Shown: positions 9,798-20,263, counted from the stretch's first letter. The stretch is 64,000 bases of DNA from Methylotenera sp. (GCF_030653755.1 NZ_JAURYU010000045.1:1-64000), one strand, 5' to 3'. Made by a program: numbers and translations. Notes: a model not told the origin generated them from the letters alone.

Positions 9798-10454
9798 ATG
9801 TTTACAGGAATCATTCAATCAGTCGGTGCAATCACGCAAACAAATCCAGTTGGCGCCGATATGCAACTTTCAATAGCTAGCGAAGCGCTCAACATGAGCG
9901 ATGTGAAGTTAGGCGACAGTATCGCAGTCAATGGTGTTTGCCTGACTGTGGTCAACATGTCCTCATCGCATTTTGAAGCGCATGTTTCTCAGGAAACATT
10001 ATCGGTGACCGTCGGGCTCAACATGTCGCATCCAGTGAATCTAGAAAAAGCGCTACGCTTATCGGACAGACTAGGTGGGCACTTGGTGAGCGGCCACGTA
10101 GATGGTGTTGGCAAGGTACTCAAATTTGAGTCATTGGGAGAGTGCTGGCAACTGGATATTCGCGCACCGCACGCGATTTCAAAATACATTTCGATTAAAG
10201 GTTCTATTTGTGTCGATGGTGTCAGCCTTACTGTCAACAAGATTGCTGGAGACGATTTCAGCATCAATTTAATTCCGCACACTCTGGAAAACACCACCTT
10301 AAAACACTTATGCGAAGGTAGCGCTGTCAACCTAGAGGTTGATCAGATTGCGCGTTACGTAGAGCGCATGGCACAGTGGTACGAAGATGACCGTATTCAA
10401 GAAGAAAAAATTAAAAATGATGCTCAAGCATCACCAGAAAAGCAGGGACACTAG
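9798..10454 (+). CDS. ribE: Riboflavin synthase, alpha chain
   Basis: Riboflavin synthase dismutates two 6,7-dimethyl-8-ribityllumazine molecules to riboflavin. The 218-residue protein contains two lumazine-binding repeats, with VNGVCLTV in the first half and VDGVSLTV in the second, as in the trimeric enzyme. The ATG at 9798 gives the conserved MFTGIIQ start; a GTG 24 bases upstream (9774) would only add unconserved residues. It is 2 bases ahead of ribB. A lumazine synthase gene (ribH), often next in line, is not in the window. Confidence 0.95.
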   Translation: MFTGIIQSVGAITQTNPVGADMQLSIASEALNMSDVKLGDSIAVNGVCLTVVNMSSSHFEAHVSQETLSVTVGLNMSHPVNLEKALRLSDRLGGHLVSGHVDGVGKVLKFESLGECWQLDIRAPHAISKYISIKGSICVDGVSLTVNKIAGDDFSINLIPHTLENTTLKHLCEGSAVNLEVDQIARYVERMAQWYEDDRIQEEKIKNDAQASPEKQGH

Positions 10455-10456
10455 CC

Positions 10457-11578
10457 ATGAGTAACACAGAGGTACTGGTCAACAACATCAGCCCAGCCAA
10501 AGAGATTATCGAAGAAATTAGGCTCGGACACATGGTGGTGCTAGTCGATGACGAGCATCGAGAAAATGAAGGTGATTTAGTGCTTGCTGCAGAGTTCGCC
10601 ACGGCAGAACACATTAACTTCATGGCTAAGTATGGGCGAGGCCTGATTTGCTTAACACTCACTGAGGCTCGCTGCAATCAACTCAACTTAAGTAAGATGG
10701 TGCAAAAAAACGGTGCACGAATGGGCACCAACTTTACGGTATCCATTGAAGCAGCAGAAGGCGTCACGACTGGTATCTCAGCAGCTGACCGTGCCAGAAC
10801 TATTCAAGCGGCGGTGGCAAAAACAGCCAAACCGCAAGATATTGTAAGCCCTGGCCACATTTTCCCGCTGACCGCAATGGATGGCGGCGTGCTGGTGCGC
10901 GCAGGTCATACAGAGGCAGGCTGTGATTTGGCAGAACTGGCTAACTTAGAACCAGCCAGTGTCATTTGTGAGATTCTAAAAGATGATGGCAGCATGGCGC
11001 GCCTGCCAGATTTAATGCAGTTTGCCGCAGAACACAAACTTAAAATTGGCACAATTGCCGATTTAATTCACTACCGCGCTGAAACAGAAAGCCTGATTGA
11101 ACGCTCTGCAGAACGTATGGTGCAAACACCTTACGGTGAAATGAAGCTGATTGCTTATGAAGATAAAATCGCTAAAGAAACACATCTGGTATTAATCAAA
11201 GGCACACCAACACCAGAACAAGAAGTATTGGTGCGAGTTCACGAGCCGCTTTCAATTTTTGATCTATTAGATAGCTCAAGTTGCACTCATAGTTGGAATA
11301 CGCTGCAAGCGATGAAAGCCATAGCAAGCGCTGAAGCTGGCGTCATGATACTGCTTCATCATCAAGAGTCTGGCGAAACGATTGTTGATCGCATCAAAGG
11401 TGCGGACGAACCTATACGTGTGAATCAAGAGCTTCGTACTTATGGTATCGGCTCGCAAATCCTAATTGACTGCAATGTCAGAAAAATGAAGCTGATGGCT
11501 AATCCACGGAAAATGCCAAGTATGGCTGGGTTTGGGCTAGAGGTTACAGGCTATTTGGAAGCACCTAAAACTGCTTAA
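10457..11578 (+). CDS. ribB: 3,4-dihydroxy-2-butanone 4-phosphate synthase with degenerate GTP cyclohydrolase II-like domain
   Basis: The N-terminal half (about 11-210) is a complete RibB domain, making the four-carbon riboflavin precursor from ribulose 5-phosphate, with [10 protein letters not shown] (31-40) and [12 protein letters not shown]. The C-terminal half (about 215-370) has the fold of GTP cyclohydrolase II but shows only one cysteine where three zinc ligands are expected (the CxC pair of active RibA is absent), so it probably cannot act on GTP. This matches the RibBX type rather than bifunctional RibBA. A true ribA must lie elsewhere. Confidence 0.9.
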   Translation: MSNTEVLVNNISPAKEIIEEIRLGHMVVLVDDEHRENEGDLVLAAEFATAEHINFMAKYGRGLICLTLTEARCNQLNLSKMVQKNGARMGTNFTVSIEAAEGVTTGISAADRARTIQAAVAKTAKPQDIVSPGHIFPLTAMDGGVLVRAGHTEAGCDLAELANLEPASVICEILKDDGSMARLPDLMQFAAEHKLKIGTIADLIHYRAETESLIERSAERMVQTPYGEMKLIAYEDKIAKETHLVLIKGTPTPEQEVLVRVHEPLSIFDLLDSSSCTHSWNTLQAMKAIASAEAGVMILLHHQESGETIVDRIKGADEPIRVNQELRTYGIGSQILIDCNVRKMKLMANPRKMPSMAGFGLEVTGYLEAPKTA

Positions 11579-11597
11579 ATATTTGTTTTTTTAATAT

Positions 11598-12179
11598 ATG
11601 TCTTTAGATAATATGAATCTCACAGGCCACTTTTTAATTGCCATGCCAAATCTAACTGACCCTTACTTTGCAAAGTCAGTCACATTCATATGCACGCACA
11701 ATCAAGATGGCGCAATGGGCATTGTCATTAACCGCCCGACGGATATGACATACGAAACCTTATTCGACAAAATCAACATCGAACTAGCGCACACCAATAT
11801 CGCAAACAATCCTGTGCTATATGGCGGCCCTGTTCAACCCGAACGTGGGTTTGTATTGCACGAACCTTGTGGTGATTGGGATAGCTCAATTACGATTAAC
11901 GATAAGACATCACTCACCACGTCAAAAGATATTCTAGAAGCTGTGGCAATAGGCACTGGACCAAAGAATCTAATATTGTCACTAGGTTATGCTGGATGGA
12001 CACCTAACCAACTAGAGCAAGAAATTGTGCAAAACAATTGGCTTTCCGTGCAAGCCAAAGATACAGATACGCTCAATAAAATCTTATTTGAAACACCGCA
12101 CGAAGAACAATTTAACGCCGCCATCTCTCTGCTAGGGTTTGATCCTGCAATGCTGTCAGACGTTGCTGGGCACGCTTAA
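11598..12179 (+). CDS. YqgE/AlgH family protein
   Basis: A 193-residue protein of the UPF0301 (YqgE/AlgH) family, recognised by LTGHFLIAMPNLTDPYF near the start, GAMGIVINRP, and VLYGGPVQPERGFVLH. AlgH was first linked to alginate regulation in Pseudomonas, but its biochemical role is unclear. It is followed with a one-base overlap by ruvX, the usual neighbour in Proteobacteria. The start at ATG 11598 sits 19 bases after ribB. Confidence 0.92.
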   Translation: MSLDNMNLTGHFLIAMPNLTDPYFAKSVTFICTHNQDGAMGIVINRPTDMTYETLFDKINIELAHTNIANNPVLYGGPVQPERGFVLHEPCGDWDSSITINDKTSLTTSKDILEAVAIGTGPKNLILSLGYAGWTPNQLEQEIVQNNWLSVQAKDTDTLNKILFETPHEEQFNAAISLLGFDPAMLSDVAGHA

Positions 12180-12667
12180 TGTCAGCAACGACACACATGC
12201 AACTGATTGATAACGAAAAAGTTTACAACAAAGATTATGTGCAATCAGGCACTGTGCTCGCATTTGACTTTGGTGAAAGACGTATTGGCATTGCCGTTGG
12301 TGAACACTTACTAGGCAGTGCAACCCCGCTAATGACGATTGATAATGAAAGTAACGAAATACGCTTTCAGATCATTACCAAACTCGTGAGTGAATGGCAG
12401 CCTCGGCTTTTAGTGGTTGGCTTACCGCTGAGTTTAGACGGTACAGAGCACGCAGTCACACAGTTATGTAAAAAATTTGCACGCCGCCTTAACGGTAGAT
12501 TTAACATACCTGTCATGCTTATTGATGAACGCTACAGCTCTGTTGAAGCAAGCCAGCTGTTAAATGAAGCGGGCATTAGAGGCCGTGCGCAAAAAGAAAT
12601 GTTAGACCAAGTGGCGGCACAAACCATATTACAAAGTTATTTTGATCATGCATCAAAACAAGCTTAA
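12179..12667 (+). CDS. ruvX: YqgF/RuvX, putative pre-16S rRNA nuclease
   Basis: This RNase H-like protein (162 residues) is a Holliday-junction-resolvase homologue; in E. coli YqgF is implicated in 16S rRNA 5' maturation and the Holliday-junction role is not proven. The fold's acidic site is visible as LAFDFGERRIGIAVG near residue 28, LVVGLPLSLDG in the middle, and IDERYSSVEA with DQVAAQTIL near the C-terminus. The N-terminus is about 20 residues longer than in many homologues. It overlaps yqgE by one base. Confidence 0.93.
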   Translation: MSATTHMQLIDNEKVYNKDYVQSGTVLAFDFGERRIGIAVGEHLLGSATPLMTIDNESNEIRFQIITKLVSEWQPRLLVVGLPLSLDGTEHAVTQLCKKFARRLNGRFNIPVMLIDERYSSVEASQLLNEAGIRGRAQKEMLDQVAAQTILQSYFDHASKQA

Positions 12668-12725
12668 GCTTGAGATAAGCACATCTATATCGCAAATAAT
12701 TGATCACTAAAACAATGATTTTATA

Positions 12726-12757
12726 AATGCACAACTTTGATGTGCATTCAATTTTTA
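12726..12757 (+). terminator. Probable intrinsic terminator after ruvX
   Basis: An 8-bp stem AATGCACA / TGTGCATT with a 7-base loop is followed after two bases by ATTTTT. It lies between ruvX and pyrR and would separate the riboflavin/yqgE transcript from the pyrimidine operon. Confidence 0.4.
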
Positions 12758-12811
12758 GGTACATTCAATTAAGAATTACAAGTAACCAGGAATATTCAGT
12801 AAAATAACAAA

Positions 12812-13369
12812 ATGACTGATGCCAACAACACTCTCGATAATAGCCAACTGCCAGATGCAGAACAGCTACTTCATATACTTGCAACCAAGCTCAAGCCATT
12901 GCTTAAACCCAATACTGCCCTAGTCGGTATTCACAGCGGTGGCGTCTGGATAATGCAAAGGCTGTTAGTGTTGCTAGACGACGTCATTCAGTTACATCAA
13001 ATTGAACATGGCACCCTAGACGTTTCTTTTTACAGAGATGATTATACGCAACGCGGTTTAAAAGCAGAAAATCGACCAAGCCAGATTCCGTTCGATGTAG
13101 AAAACAAACATATCATTCTGATTGATGATGTGTTTTATACAGGTCGCACTACACGTGCAGCCATGAACGAGCTGTTTGATTACGGCAGGCCTGCCAGCAT
13201 CACATTAATTGCACTGATTAACCGTGGTGGCCGTGAGTTGCCAATTGCCCCGCAAATCATTGCGGCTGATCTGCCATTGGACATATCACAGCGCCTACAG
13301 TTAACGCAGTTAGCTAACGGCAGTTTAGCCTTAGACCTTACCCCTCAACACAATAGTGCGAGACAATAA
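12812..13369 (+). CDS. pyrR: PyrR family regulator/uracil phosphoribosyltransferase
   Basis: A 185-residue type I phosphoribosyltransferase with the PRPP-binding motif [16 protein letters not shown] near residue 110 and the PyrR-type NRGGRELPI. In Gram-positive bacteria PyrR binds pyr mRNA to control attenuation; in Proteobacteria it sits ahead of pyrB-pyrC' and the regulatory role is less certain. No obvious antiterminator structure was seen upstream. The downstream pyrB start lies within a few bases of its stop. Confidence 0.9.
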   Translation: MTDANNTLDNSQLPDAEQLLHILATKLKPLLKPNTALVGIHSGGVWIMQRLLVLLDDVIQLHQIEHGTLDVSFYRDDYTQRGLKAENRPSQIPFDVENKHIILIDDVFYTGRTTRAAMNELFDYGRPASITLIALINRGGRELPIAPQIIAADLPLDISQRLQLTQLANGSLALDLTPQHNSARQ

Positions 13370-13373
13370 CAGC

Positions 13374-14336
13374 ATGAATAACCCTCAACTTGATACTGAC
13401 GGTCAACTGCGACACCTGCTTTCGATTGAAGGCCTACCAAAAAGAATATTAAACCAAATTTTAGACACTGCGGAATCGTTTGTAGGGGTTGCTGAACGTG
13501 AAGTAAAAAAAGTGCCATTACTACGCGGTAAAACCGTATGTAATCTATTTTTCGAAAACAGCACCCGCACCCGCACCACTTTTGAGATTGCGGCAAAACG
13601 CCTCTCTGCGGATGTCATCAGCTTAAACGTAAGCACTTCGTCTCAATCTAAAGGCGAAACTATTTTAGACACGGTGGATAACTTAATCGCCATGCATGCT
13701 GATATGTTCGTCGTGCGCCATGCTCAGTCAGGGGCCGCCCATTTAATTGCTAAACATGTGCCACCGCACATACACGTTATTAATGCAGGTGATGGGCGTC
13801 ACTCTCACCCTACACAAGGCTTACTGGATGTATTTACCATTCGTAAATATAAGCCTGAGCTACACAACTTAAGAGTTGCGATTGTCGGTGACGTTTTACA
13901 CTCGCGCGTAGCACGTTCAGAGATTCATGCGCTCACCACACTAGGTGTGCCAGAAGTACGTGTGATTGCACCAAAAACACTACTGCCAGCACAAGTAGAA
14001 AAACTTGGCGTGCACGTATATCACGATATGGATGCAGGGCTAAAAGATGTTGATGTCATCATGATGCTACGCTTGCAAAATGAGCGTATGAATGGCGCAA
14101 TGTTACCAAGCTCAGAAGAATACTTTAAAACCTACGGACTCACTCAAGAAAGACTGGCGCTAGCCAAACCTGACGCAATTGTCATGCACCCAGGCCCAAT
14201 GAATAGGGGCGTGGAGATTGACTCAACGGTAGCCGATGGCAAACAATCCGTGATATTACCGCAAGTGACTTATGGCATTGCGATTCGCATGGCGGTCATG
14301 GCAATTCTGGGTGGCGGTGCAGGAGCAACACTATGA
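13374..14336 (+). CDS. pyrB: Aspartate carbamoyltransferase catalytic subunit
   Basis: PyrB condenses carbamoyl phosphate and aspartate in the first committed step of pyrimidine synthesis. The protein (320 residues from ATG 13374; a GTG at 13356 is also possible) has the carbamoyl-phosphate loop [10 protein letters not shown] (59-68), HPTQGLLD in the middle, and [13 protein letters not shown] near the C-terminus. It overlaps pyrC' by 4 bases. No pyrI is present, which fits the class of ATCase that assembles with an inactive dihydroorotase-like partner. Confidence 0.95.
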   Translation: MNNPQLDTDGQLRHLLSIEGLPKRILNQILDTAESFVGVAEREVKKVPLLRGKTVCNLFFENSTRTRTTFEIAAKRLSADVISLNVSTSSQSKGETILDTVDNLIAMHADMFVVRHAQSGAAHLIAKHVPPHIHVINAGDGRHSHPTQGLLDVFTIRKYKPELHNLRVAIVGDVLHSRVARSEIHALTTLGVPEVRVIAPKTLLPAQVEKLGVHVYHDMDAGLKDVDVIMMLRLQNERMNGAMLPSSEEYFKTYGLTQERLALAKPDAIVMHPGPMNRGVEIDSTVADGKQSVILPQVTYGIAIRMAVMAILGGGAGATL

Positions 14337-15607
14337 AAATTCATATTAAAAATGGGCACGTGATTGACCCAAAAAACAACATCAACGACAAACTAGATGT
14401 ATTTATTGCCGCTGGAAAAATCGTCAGTATCGGTGCGATGCCAAATGGATTTGTTGCGACCAAAATCATTGATGCAACCAACCTGATAGTATGCCCTGGC
14501 TTAGTTGACCTATCTGCCAGACTGCGTGAACCTGGCGATGAGTACAAAGCCAGATTAGCGAGTGAACTACAAGCCGCGGTTGCTGGTGGCGTCACTAGCC
14601 TAGCCTGCCCTCCTGATACAGACCCAGTGCTAGATGAGCCTGGCTTAGTAGAAATGCTTAAACATCGTGCAAAGCAGCAAGGGTTGGCGCATGTATATCC
14701 ATTAGGTGCAATGACTAGGCAATTAAAAGGTACTGCACTTTCAGAAATGAACGAACTGCATACCGCAGGCTGTGTCGGCTTTTCTCAAGCCAATGTAGCG
14801 GTGACTGATACTCAAGTATTATGGCGAGCGATGGAATATGCTGCTACATTTGGTTTCACACTATTTTTACATGCTGAAGAACCATTTTTAGCTGCAAATG
14901 GCGTAGCACATGATGGAGAAGTCGCCACCAGAATGGGGCTAAAGGGCATCCCTAGCGCAGCAGAAGCGCTAGCCTTAGCGAGCATATTACGCATTGCCCA
15001 AGAAACAGGTGCAAGCGTACATATTAGTCGCCTATCAACAGCAGAAGGTGTTGCCATGATTCGCACCGCCAAAGCAAAAGGTTTAAAAGTAAGCTGTGAT
15101 GTCAGTGCAAATCATCTACACCTGACAGAACACGATATTGCTTACTTTGACGCTAACTGCCACCTAAAACCACCACTACGCACGCAACGAGACAAAGCTG
15201 AACTTACATTAGGCTTAAAAGACGGCACGATTGATGCCATTTGTTCAGACCACACACCAGTGGACGACGATGCCAAATTAGCCCCTTTTGCTGAAGCAGA
15301 AATTGGCGCAACGGGACTAGAGCTTCTTTTGCCGCTGACACTCAAATGGGCGATGCAAGAAAAAGTAAGCTTGTTACACGCTATTGATCGCATTACAACT
15401 GCTTCAGCTAATATTTTAGGGATTGCCGCTGGCGACCTAAGCCCAAACAGCAATGCGGATTTGTGTATTTTTGATGCAAATGAGTACTGGAAAGTTAACC
15501 CTAAGACACTGAAAAGCCAAGGAAAGAATACGCCATTTACAGGATTAGAGCTCGCAGGTAAGGTGAAATTCACCCTGGTGAATGGACAAGTTGTTTATCA
15601 TGATTAA
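14333..15607 (+). CDS. Dihydroorotase-like protein PyrC' (probably non-catalytic)
   Basis: The 424 residues have the full type I dihydroorotase fold, including LREPG (64-68) and CSDHTP near residue 304. However, the first metal-binding motif, normally DxHxH, reads D59-L-S-A-R63: both histidines are replaced, by serine and arginine. In Pseudomonas such a PyrC' is inactive and serves as scaffold for the PyrB dodecamer. The 4-base overlap with pyrB supports the same role here. A functional dihydroorotase must then be encoded elsewhere. Confidence 0.9.
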   Translation: MKIHIKNGHVIDPKNNINDKLDVFIAAGKIVSIGAMPNGFVATKIIDATNLIVCPGLVDLSARLREPGDEYKARLASELQAAVAGGVTSLACPPDTDPVLDEPGLVEMLKHRAKQQGLAHVYPLGAMTRQLKGTALSEMNELHTAGCVGFSQANVAVTDTQVLWRAMEYAATFGFTLFLHAEEPFLAANGVAHDGEVATRMGLKGIPSAAEALALASILRIAQETGASVHISRLSTAEGVAMIRTAKAKGLKVSCDVSANHLHLTEHDIAYFDANCHLKPPLRTQRDKAELTLGLKDGTIDAICSDHTPVDDDAKLAPFAEAEIGATGLELLLPLTLKWAMQEKVSLLHAIDRITTASANILGIAAGDLSPNSNADLCIFDANEYWKVNPKTLKSQGKNTPFTGLELAGKVKFTLVNGQVVYHD

Positions 15608-15645
15608 CTGCAATCACTGCAACCAAGGCTTCGTAATATCCAGTT

Positions 15646-15684
15646 AAAAAAGAGGGGCTGATTAATCAGCCCCTCTTTTTTTAT
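15646..15684. terminator. Bidirectional intrinsic terminator between pyrC' and pilU
   Basis: A perfect palindrome with stem AGAGGGGCTG / CAGCCCCTCT (15651-15660 and 15667-15676) is flanked by an A-run on the left and a T-run on the right, so it can end transcription of pyrC' on the plus strand and pilU on the minus strand. Confidence 0.88.
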
Positions 15685-15710
15685 TACTGAAATTAAACAA
15701 TGACCTAAGG

Positions 15711-16859
15711 TTAAACGATACCTAATGCATCTAGTCCTGCAGACAAATCTTTATTATGCGCTCCCTTGCCTTCAAGTTTAATTTTGAGGCGCAAGTCATT
15801 CACTGAGTCAGCATTGCGTAAAGCATCCTCATAGGTAATTGCATCAGCCTCATACAAATCAAACAATGATTGGTCAAAGGTTTGCATCCCTAACTCACGT
15901 GATCTAGAAATAATCTCTTTAATTTCATGCACTTCACCTTTAAAAATTAAATCTGAGATTAATGGTGAGTTAAGCATCACTTCCATCGCTGCAGTTCTAC
16001 CCTTGCCTTCTTTTTTAGGAATCAGTCGCTGTGAAATAAATGCACGCACATTTAACGACAAGTCCATCAATAACTGATGCCGACGCTCTTCTGGGAAAAA
16101 GTTAATAATACGGTCTAGTGCTTGATTGGTACTATTTGCATGTAAAGTCGCCATACAGAGATGGCCTGTTTCAGCAAAAGCAATCGCATAATCCATTGTT
16201 TCGCGATCTCGTATTTCCCCAATCAAAATCACATCAGGTGCCTGGCGTAAGGTATTTTTTAAGGCGATATGCCAATTATCCGTATCTACACCTACCTCAC
16301 GCTGGGTAATAATGCAGTTCTTGTGCTCATGTACGAACTCAACAGGGTCTTCAATCGTAATAATATGTCCGTAGCTGTTTTGATTACGATAACCAACCAT
16401 TGCCGCTAAAGAGGTTGATTTACCCGAACCTGTGCCGCCTACAAAAATAACTAAACCACGTTTAGTCATGGCAACATCTTTAAGTACAGAAGGTAAACCT
16501 AAGTCTTCGAACTCAGGAATTTTAGTAGTAATCGTTCTAAACACTAACCCAACAGAACCTCTTTGAATGAAAGCATTTACGCGGAAGCGTGCAACACTTG
16601 GTATCCCAATGGCAAAGTTACATTCATTGGTAGCATCAAACTCTGCAGTTTGCTTATCATTCATAATCGCGCGTGAAATTTCACGCGCCTGCTGAGCAGA
16701 TAGCACCTGACTGCTGAGTGGCGTTACTTTACCATCCACCTTAATTGCAGGTGGAAAACCAACTGTAATGAACAAATCAGAAGCATTTTTAGCTAACATT
16801 AGCCTTAATAAGTCGAACACAAACTTTTCAGCTTGTCCTTTTTCCATTTGTCCTTGCAC
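15711..16859 (-). CDS. pilU: PilT/PilU family type IV pilus ATPase (PilU)
   Basis: PilU is an accessory retraction ATPase that works with PilT in twitching and DNA uptake. The 382-residue protein has Walker A GGTGSGKS (141-148), the Asp box IIGEIRDRETMDYAIAFAE-type region in the second half, and His-box TGHLCMATLHANS. The longer length and GGTGSGKS (instead of GPTGSGKS) separate PilU from PilT. It follows pilT by 60 bases on the minus strand, the usual order. Confidence 0.93.
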   Translation of the reverse strand: MQGQMEKGQAEKFVFDLLRLMLAKNASDLFITVGFPPAIKVDGKVTPLSSQVLSAQQAREISRAIMNDKQTAEFDATNECNFAIGIPSVARFRVNAFIQRGSVGLVFRTITTKIPEFEDLGLPSVLKDVAMTKRGLVIFVGGTGSGKSTSLAAMVGYRNQNSYGHIITIEDPVEFVHEHKNCIITQREVGVDTDNWHIALKNTLRQAPDVILIGEIRDRETMDYAIAFAETGHLCMATLHANSTNQALDRIINFFPEERRHQLLMDLSLNVRAFISQRLIPKKEGKGRTAAMEVMLNSPLISDLIFKGEVHEIKEIISRSRELGMQTFDQSLFDLYEADAITYEDALRNADSVNDLRLKIKLEGKGAHNKDLSAGLDALGIV

Positions 16860-16919
16860 GATGACTCCCTTTACTAAACCCGATATTAATGCGATTACCT
16901 AAGATAAATACAAAATTAC

Positions 16920-17963
16920 CTAGCCCATAATTGCATCTTTGTTTGCCGCTTTGGAGCGTGCTTCACTTGCAGAGACTACGCCACGTTTTACTAAATCCTG
17001 TAAGTTTTGATCTAAAGTCTGCATACCTACATTTTGGCCTGTTTGAATCGCTGAGTACATTTGTGGAATCTTATTTTCGCGAATCAAGTTACGAATCGCA
17101 GGTGTACCAATCATAATTTCATGTGCAGCAACACGCCCTTGCTCATCTTTTGTTTTTAACAAGGTCTGAGAAATCACTGCGCGCAAAGACTCAGACAACA
17201 TTGAGCGTACCATTTCTTTTTCGGCTGCGGGAAACACGTCAATAATACGGTCTACCGTTTTAGCCGCAGAGCTTGTATGTAAGGTACCAAACACCATGTG
17301 CCCAGTTTCTGCTGCGGTCAACGCCAAACGAATAGTCTCCAGATCACGCAACTCACCAACCAAAATCACATCAGGGTCTTCACGCAATGCTGAGCGTAAC
17401 GCATTGTTAAATGACAATGTATGCGGACCAACCTCACGCTGGTTAATTAAACACTTCTTAGATTGATGCACAAACTCAATAGGATCTTCTACGGTCAGAA
17501 TATGTCCAAACTCTTTATCGTTGATGTAATCAATCATCGCGGCCAAAGTAGTGGATTTACCAGAACCAGTAGGGCCAGTGACCAAACAAATACCGCGAGG
17601 TGTGTCTGCAATATCTTTAAAAATAGCTGGGCAATTTAGTTGCTCTAAGGTTAGTATTTTTGAAGGAATCGTACGGAATACCGCACCAGAACCACGGTTA
17701 TGATTGAATGCGTTGACACGAAAGCGGGCCAAATTAGGGATCTCAAATGAGAAGTCACACTCCAGCGTTTCTTCATAAACCTTACGCTGACCATCGTTCA
17801 TAATATCGTAGACCATATCATGCACTTCACTATGATCCATCGCTGGTACATTAATTTTTCTAATATCTCCGTGAACACGAATCATTGGAGGCAGGCCTGC
17901 AGATAAGTGTAAATCTGAGGCTTTATTTTTAACTGAAAATGCGAGTAAATCTGAAATATCCAC
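16920..17963 (-). CDS. pilT: Type IV pilus retraction ATPase PilT
   Basis: PilT drives disassembly of the pilus fibre and so powers twitching motility and uptake. At 347 residues it is full length, starting MDISDLLAFSVKNKASDLHL, with Walker A GPTGSGKST near residue 129, Walker B region ILVGELRDLETI, and the His box TGHMVFGTLHTSSA. The C-terminal AIRNLIRE motif needed for retraction in homologues is present. It is transcribed divergently from the yggS-proC-yggT cluster, as in many Proteobacteria. Confidence 0.95.
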   Translation of the reverse strand: MDISDLLAFSVKNKASDLHLSAGLPPMIRVHGDIRKINVPAMDHSEVHDMVYDIMNDGQRKVYEETLECDFSFEIPNLARFRVNAFNHNRGSGAVFRTIPSKILTLEQLNCPAIFKDIADTPRGICLVTGPTGSGKSTTLAAMIDYINDKEFGHILTVEDPIEFVHQSKKCLINQREVGPHTLSFNNALRSALREDPDVILVGELRDLETIRLALTAAETGHMVFGTLHTSSAAKTVDRIIDVFPAAEKEMVRSMLSESLRAVISQTLLKTKDEQGRVAAHEIMIGTPAIRNLIRENKIPQMYSAIQTGQNVGMQTLDQNLQDLVKRGVVSASEARSKAANKDAIMG

Positions 17964-18036
17964 AACCTGCTCCTGATATAATTCTGATGATTAGTTCTTA
18001 ATTATTACATGCTCGAAACTCTAGGCTTAGTGAATT

Positions 18037-18756
18037 ATGACCACAATTAGCAATCGCTTGCAAGATATTCTAGCAACAATTCAATCAGCAGAAGCAAACA
18101 GCGCTTATCAGCAACGTGTGCAACTACTCGCTGTGAGTAAAGCACAACCAGCATCTGCGATTCGAGAAGCTTATGCAGCAGGGCAAACTATTTTTGGCGA
18201 AAACTACAGCCAAGAGGCACTGGAAAAACAAAAACAGCTCATGGACTTAGTCATAGAATGGCATTTTATCGGGCCAATACAAAGCAACAAAACCCAAATC
18301 ATTGCGCAAAATTTTAGCTGGGTTCACAGTGTAGATCGCCTAAAAATCGCCCAACGCTTGAATGAAGCAAGAGCATCAATCAAAACGCCACTAAATGTCT
18401 GCATACAAGTGAATGTAAGCAACGAAGATACTAAAAGCGGTGTTTTGCCAGAGCAACTAGAAGCGTTAGCAGAAGCCATCGAGCCATTACCCAATTTAAA
18501 ACTGCGCGGCTTGATGGCGATTCCCGCCCCTACGGCAGACACAACCCAACAAATTGCTCAATTTAAACAAGTAAGAGAATGCTATGATGCGCTTATTAGT
18601 AGAGGGTTTGCTCTAGATACACTATCCATCGGCATGTCTAACGATTATGAAACTGCAATCAGCCAAGGGGCAACGATTGTGCGGATAGGCTCTGCTTTAT
18701 TCGGCGCAAGAGCACCCGCAAAAAACACAGCGCTATCAACGAGTAACAATATTTAA
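18037..18756 (+). CDS. YggS family pyridoxal phosphate-binding protein (PLP homeostasis)
   Basis: A 239-residue alanine-racemase-fold protein that binds pyridoxal phosphate and helps PLP homeostasis rather than catalysing a known reaction. The Schiff-base lysine is K35 in LLAVSKAQP; GENYSQEALEK, WHFIGPIQSNK and the phosphate-binding SIGMSNDYETAI are all conserved. It begins the yggS-proC-yggT order found across Proteobacteria, divergent from pilT. Confidence 0.93.
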   Translation: MTTISNRLQDILATIQSAEANSAYQQRVQLLAVSKAQPASAIREAYAAGQTIFGENYSQEALEKQKQLMDLVIEWHFIGPIQSNKTQIIAQNFSWVHSVDRLKIAQRLNEARASIKTPLNVCIQVNVSNEDTKSGVLPEQLEALAEAIEPLPNLKLRGLMAIPAPTADTTQQIAQFKQVRECYDALISRGFALDTLSIGMSNDYETAISQGATIVRIGSALFGARAPAKNTALSTSNNI

Positions 18757-18835
18757 CTTAATCCCCTAACAAATTATCGATAGTTTTAGATAATGATCAT
18801 TAGGATAAATTAAATGCGAAAATTTAAGGACATAA

Positions 18836-19642
18836 ATGAAAATTAACTTTATTGGCGGCGGCAATATGGCACGCGCAATCATCGGTGGCTTAAAGCAAAA
18901 TGGTTTTGATATGTCTGGCATTACTGTGTTAGAACTCGATGCTCAAAAACGTATTGAATTAGCACAAGACCTAAATGTTCAAGTTACCGACACTTATGCT
19001 GAGTTTCGCAACACAGATGTGATTGTGTTAGCCATTAAACCTCAGCAGCTTAAAGAGGTCTGCCATCAATTACATCCAGTATTAACCTCTCAACTGATTG
19101 TGTCTATTGCGGCAGGCGTAAGAAGCAAAGACATCTCCACTTGGTTAGATGAGTACAAAGGCATTGTGCGTGTCATGCCTAATACGCCAGCACAAATTCA
19201 AGCTGGTGTTTCCGCACTTTATGCAATGCCAGATGTAAATCAAACACAGCGAGAACAAGCCAATACAGTGCTTGCAGCTGTCGGCAAAACACTATGGCTT
19301 GATGATGAGACTAAAATGGACGCTGTGACCGCGATATCTGGTAGCGGGCCTGCTTATGTGTTTTACTTTATAGAGGCGCTACAAGAAGCTGGTATAGCAC
19401 TAGGGCTTGAGGATACGGAAGCAGAGATGCTTGCACTACAGACATTTGCTGGCGCTAGTTTACTAGCCTCACAGAGCGCTAGTGACGTTAAAACGTTGCG
19501 CGCGCAAGTCACGTCTAAAGGTGGCACCACTGAACAAGGTATATTAAGTTTAGAATCTGCCAACATTAAGCAAACTATTGCTAAAGCCGCCAAAGCTGCA
19601 GCTGATAAATCAGTGACACTAGGAGACATACTAGGCAAATAA
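18836..19642 (+). CDS. proC: Pyrroline-5-carboxylate reductase
   Basis: ProC reduces pyrroline-5-carboxylate to proline with NAD(P)H. The 268-residue protein starts with the Rossmann motif FIGGGNMARAIIGG (5-18), has RVMPNTPAQIQAG in the middle, and the family signature SGSGPAYVFYFIEAL near residue 167. A clear AAGGA ribosome site precedes the ATG. It lies between yggS and yggT. Confidence 0.95.
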   Translation: MKINFIGGGNMARAIIGGLKQNGFDMSGITVLELDAQKRIELAQDLNVQVTDTYAEFRNTDVIVLAIKPQQLKEVCHQLHPVLTSQLIVSIAAGVRSKDISTWLDEYKGIVRVMPNTPAQIQAGVSALYAMPDVNQTQREQANTVLAAVGKTLWLDDETKMDAVTAISGSGPAYVFYFIEALQEAGIALGLEDTEAEMLALQTFAGASLLASQSASDVKTLRAQVTSKGGTTEQGILSLESANIKQTIAKAAKAAADKSVTLGDILGK

Positions 19643-19673
19643 TTTATTTATATTATTTACCTAAAAAATACTT

Positions 19674-20249
19674 ATGTTAATAAACGCTATTTTATTTTTA
19701 ATACAAGCTGTACTCACTATGTTAAGTTTTGCATTCTTATTGAGGTTTTATTTACAGCTCACAAAAGCGCCATTCCAAAATCAATTTGCTCAATTGATTG
19801 TGACCGTTACTAACTTTGCTGTAAAACCTGTACGCCGCTTTTTACCTAGCATTGGTAAGATAGATTTATCAACGTTATTGCTTGCCTATTTAACTCAAGT
19901 CATCCTTAGCTTTTGTACTTTATGGCTAAAAGGCTTTCCTATTCTAGTAGCGGGCAATACCGTCTGGCTCGTTATTTTTGGTGTAGCACTGATTGGTATT
20001 ATCAACATCAGCCTATCTATTTTCCTTTATGCTGTTTTAATTCAAGCAATTTTAAGTTGGATTAATCCGCATACGCCAATCGCACCGATTTTAAATAGTC
20101 TTACCTATCCAATATTACGTACATTAAGAAAATACATCCCGCCTGCAGGTAATTTTGACCTCAGTCCACTCGTGTTTATTATTACGGCACAATTATTGCT
20201 AACTACTGTACTGATTCCATTAGAAAACAACTTACTTTCCACATTGTAA
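19674..20249 (+). CDS. YggT family integral membrane protein
   Basis: A 191-residue hydrophobic protein with two YggT repeats, each carrying a pair of membrane helices; the second contains the characteristic ILSWINPHTPIAPILNSL. The molecular role is unknown; homologues are linked to osmotic stress and to division or membrane organisation. It is 31 bases after proC and 14 bases before a dynamin-like GTPase, which raises the possibility of a joint membrane function. Confidence 0.9.
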   Translation: MLINAILFLIQAVLTMLSFAFLLRFYLQLTKAPFQNQFAQLIVTVTNFAVKPVRRFLPSIGKIDLSTLLLAYLTQVILSFCTLWLKGFPILVAGNTVWLVIFGVALIGIINISLSIFLYAVLIQAILSWINPHTPIAPILNSLTYPILRTLRKYIPPAGNFDLSPLVFIITAQLLLTTVLIPLENNLLSTL

Positions 20250-20263
20250 GTTAAGATAACATC

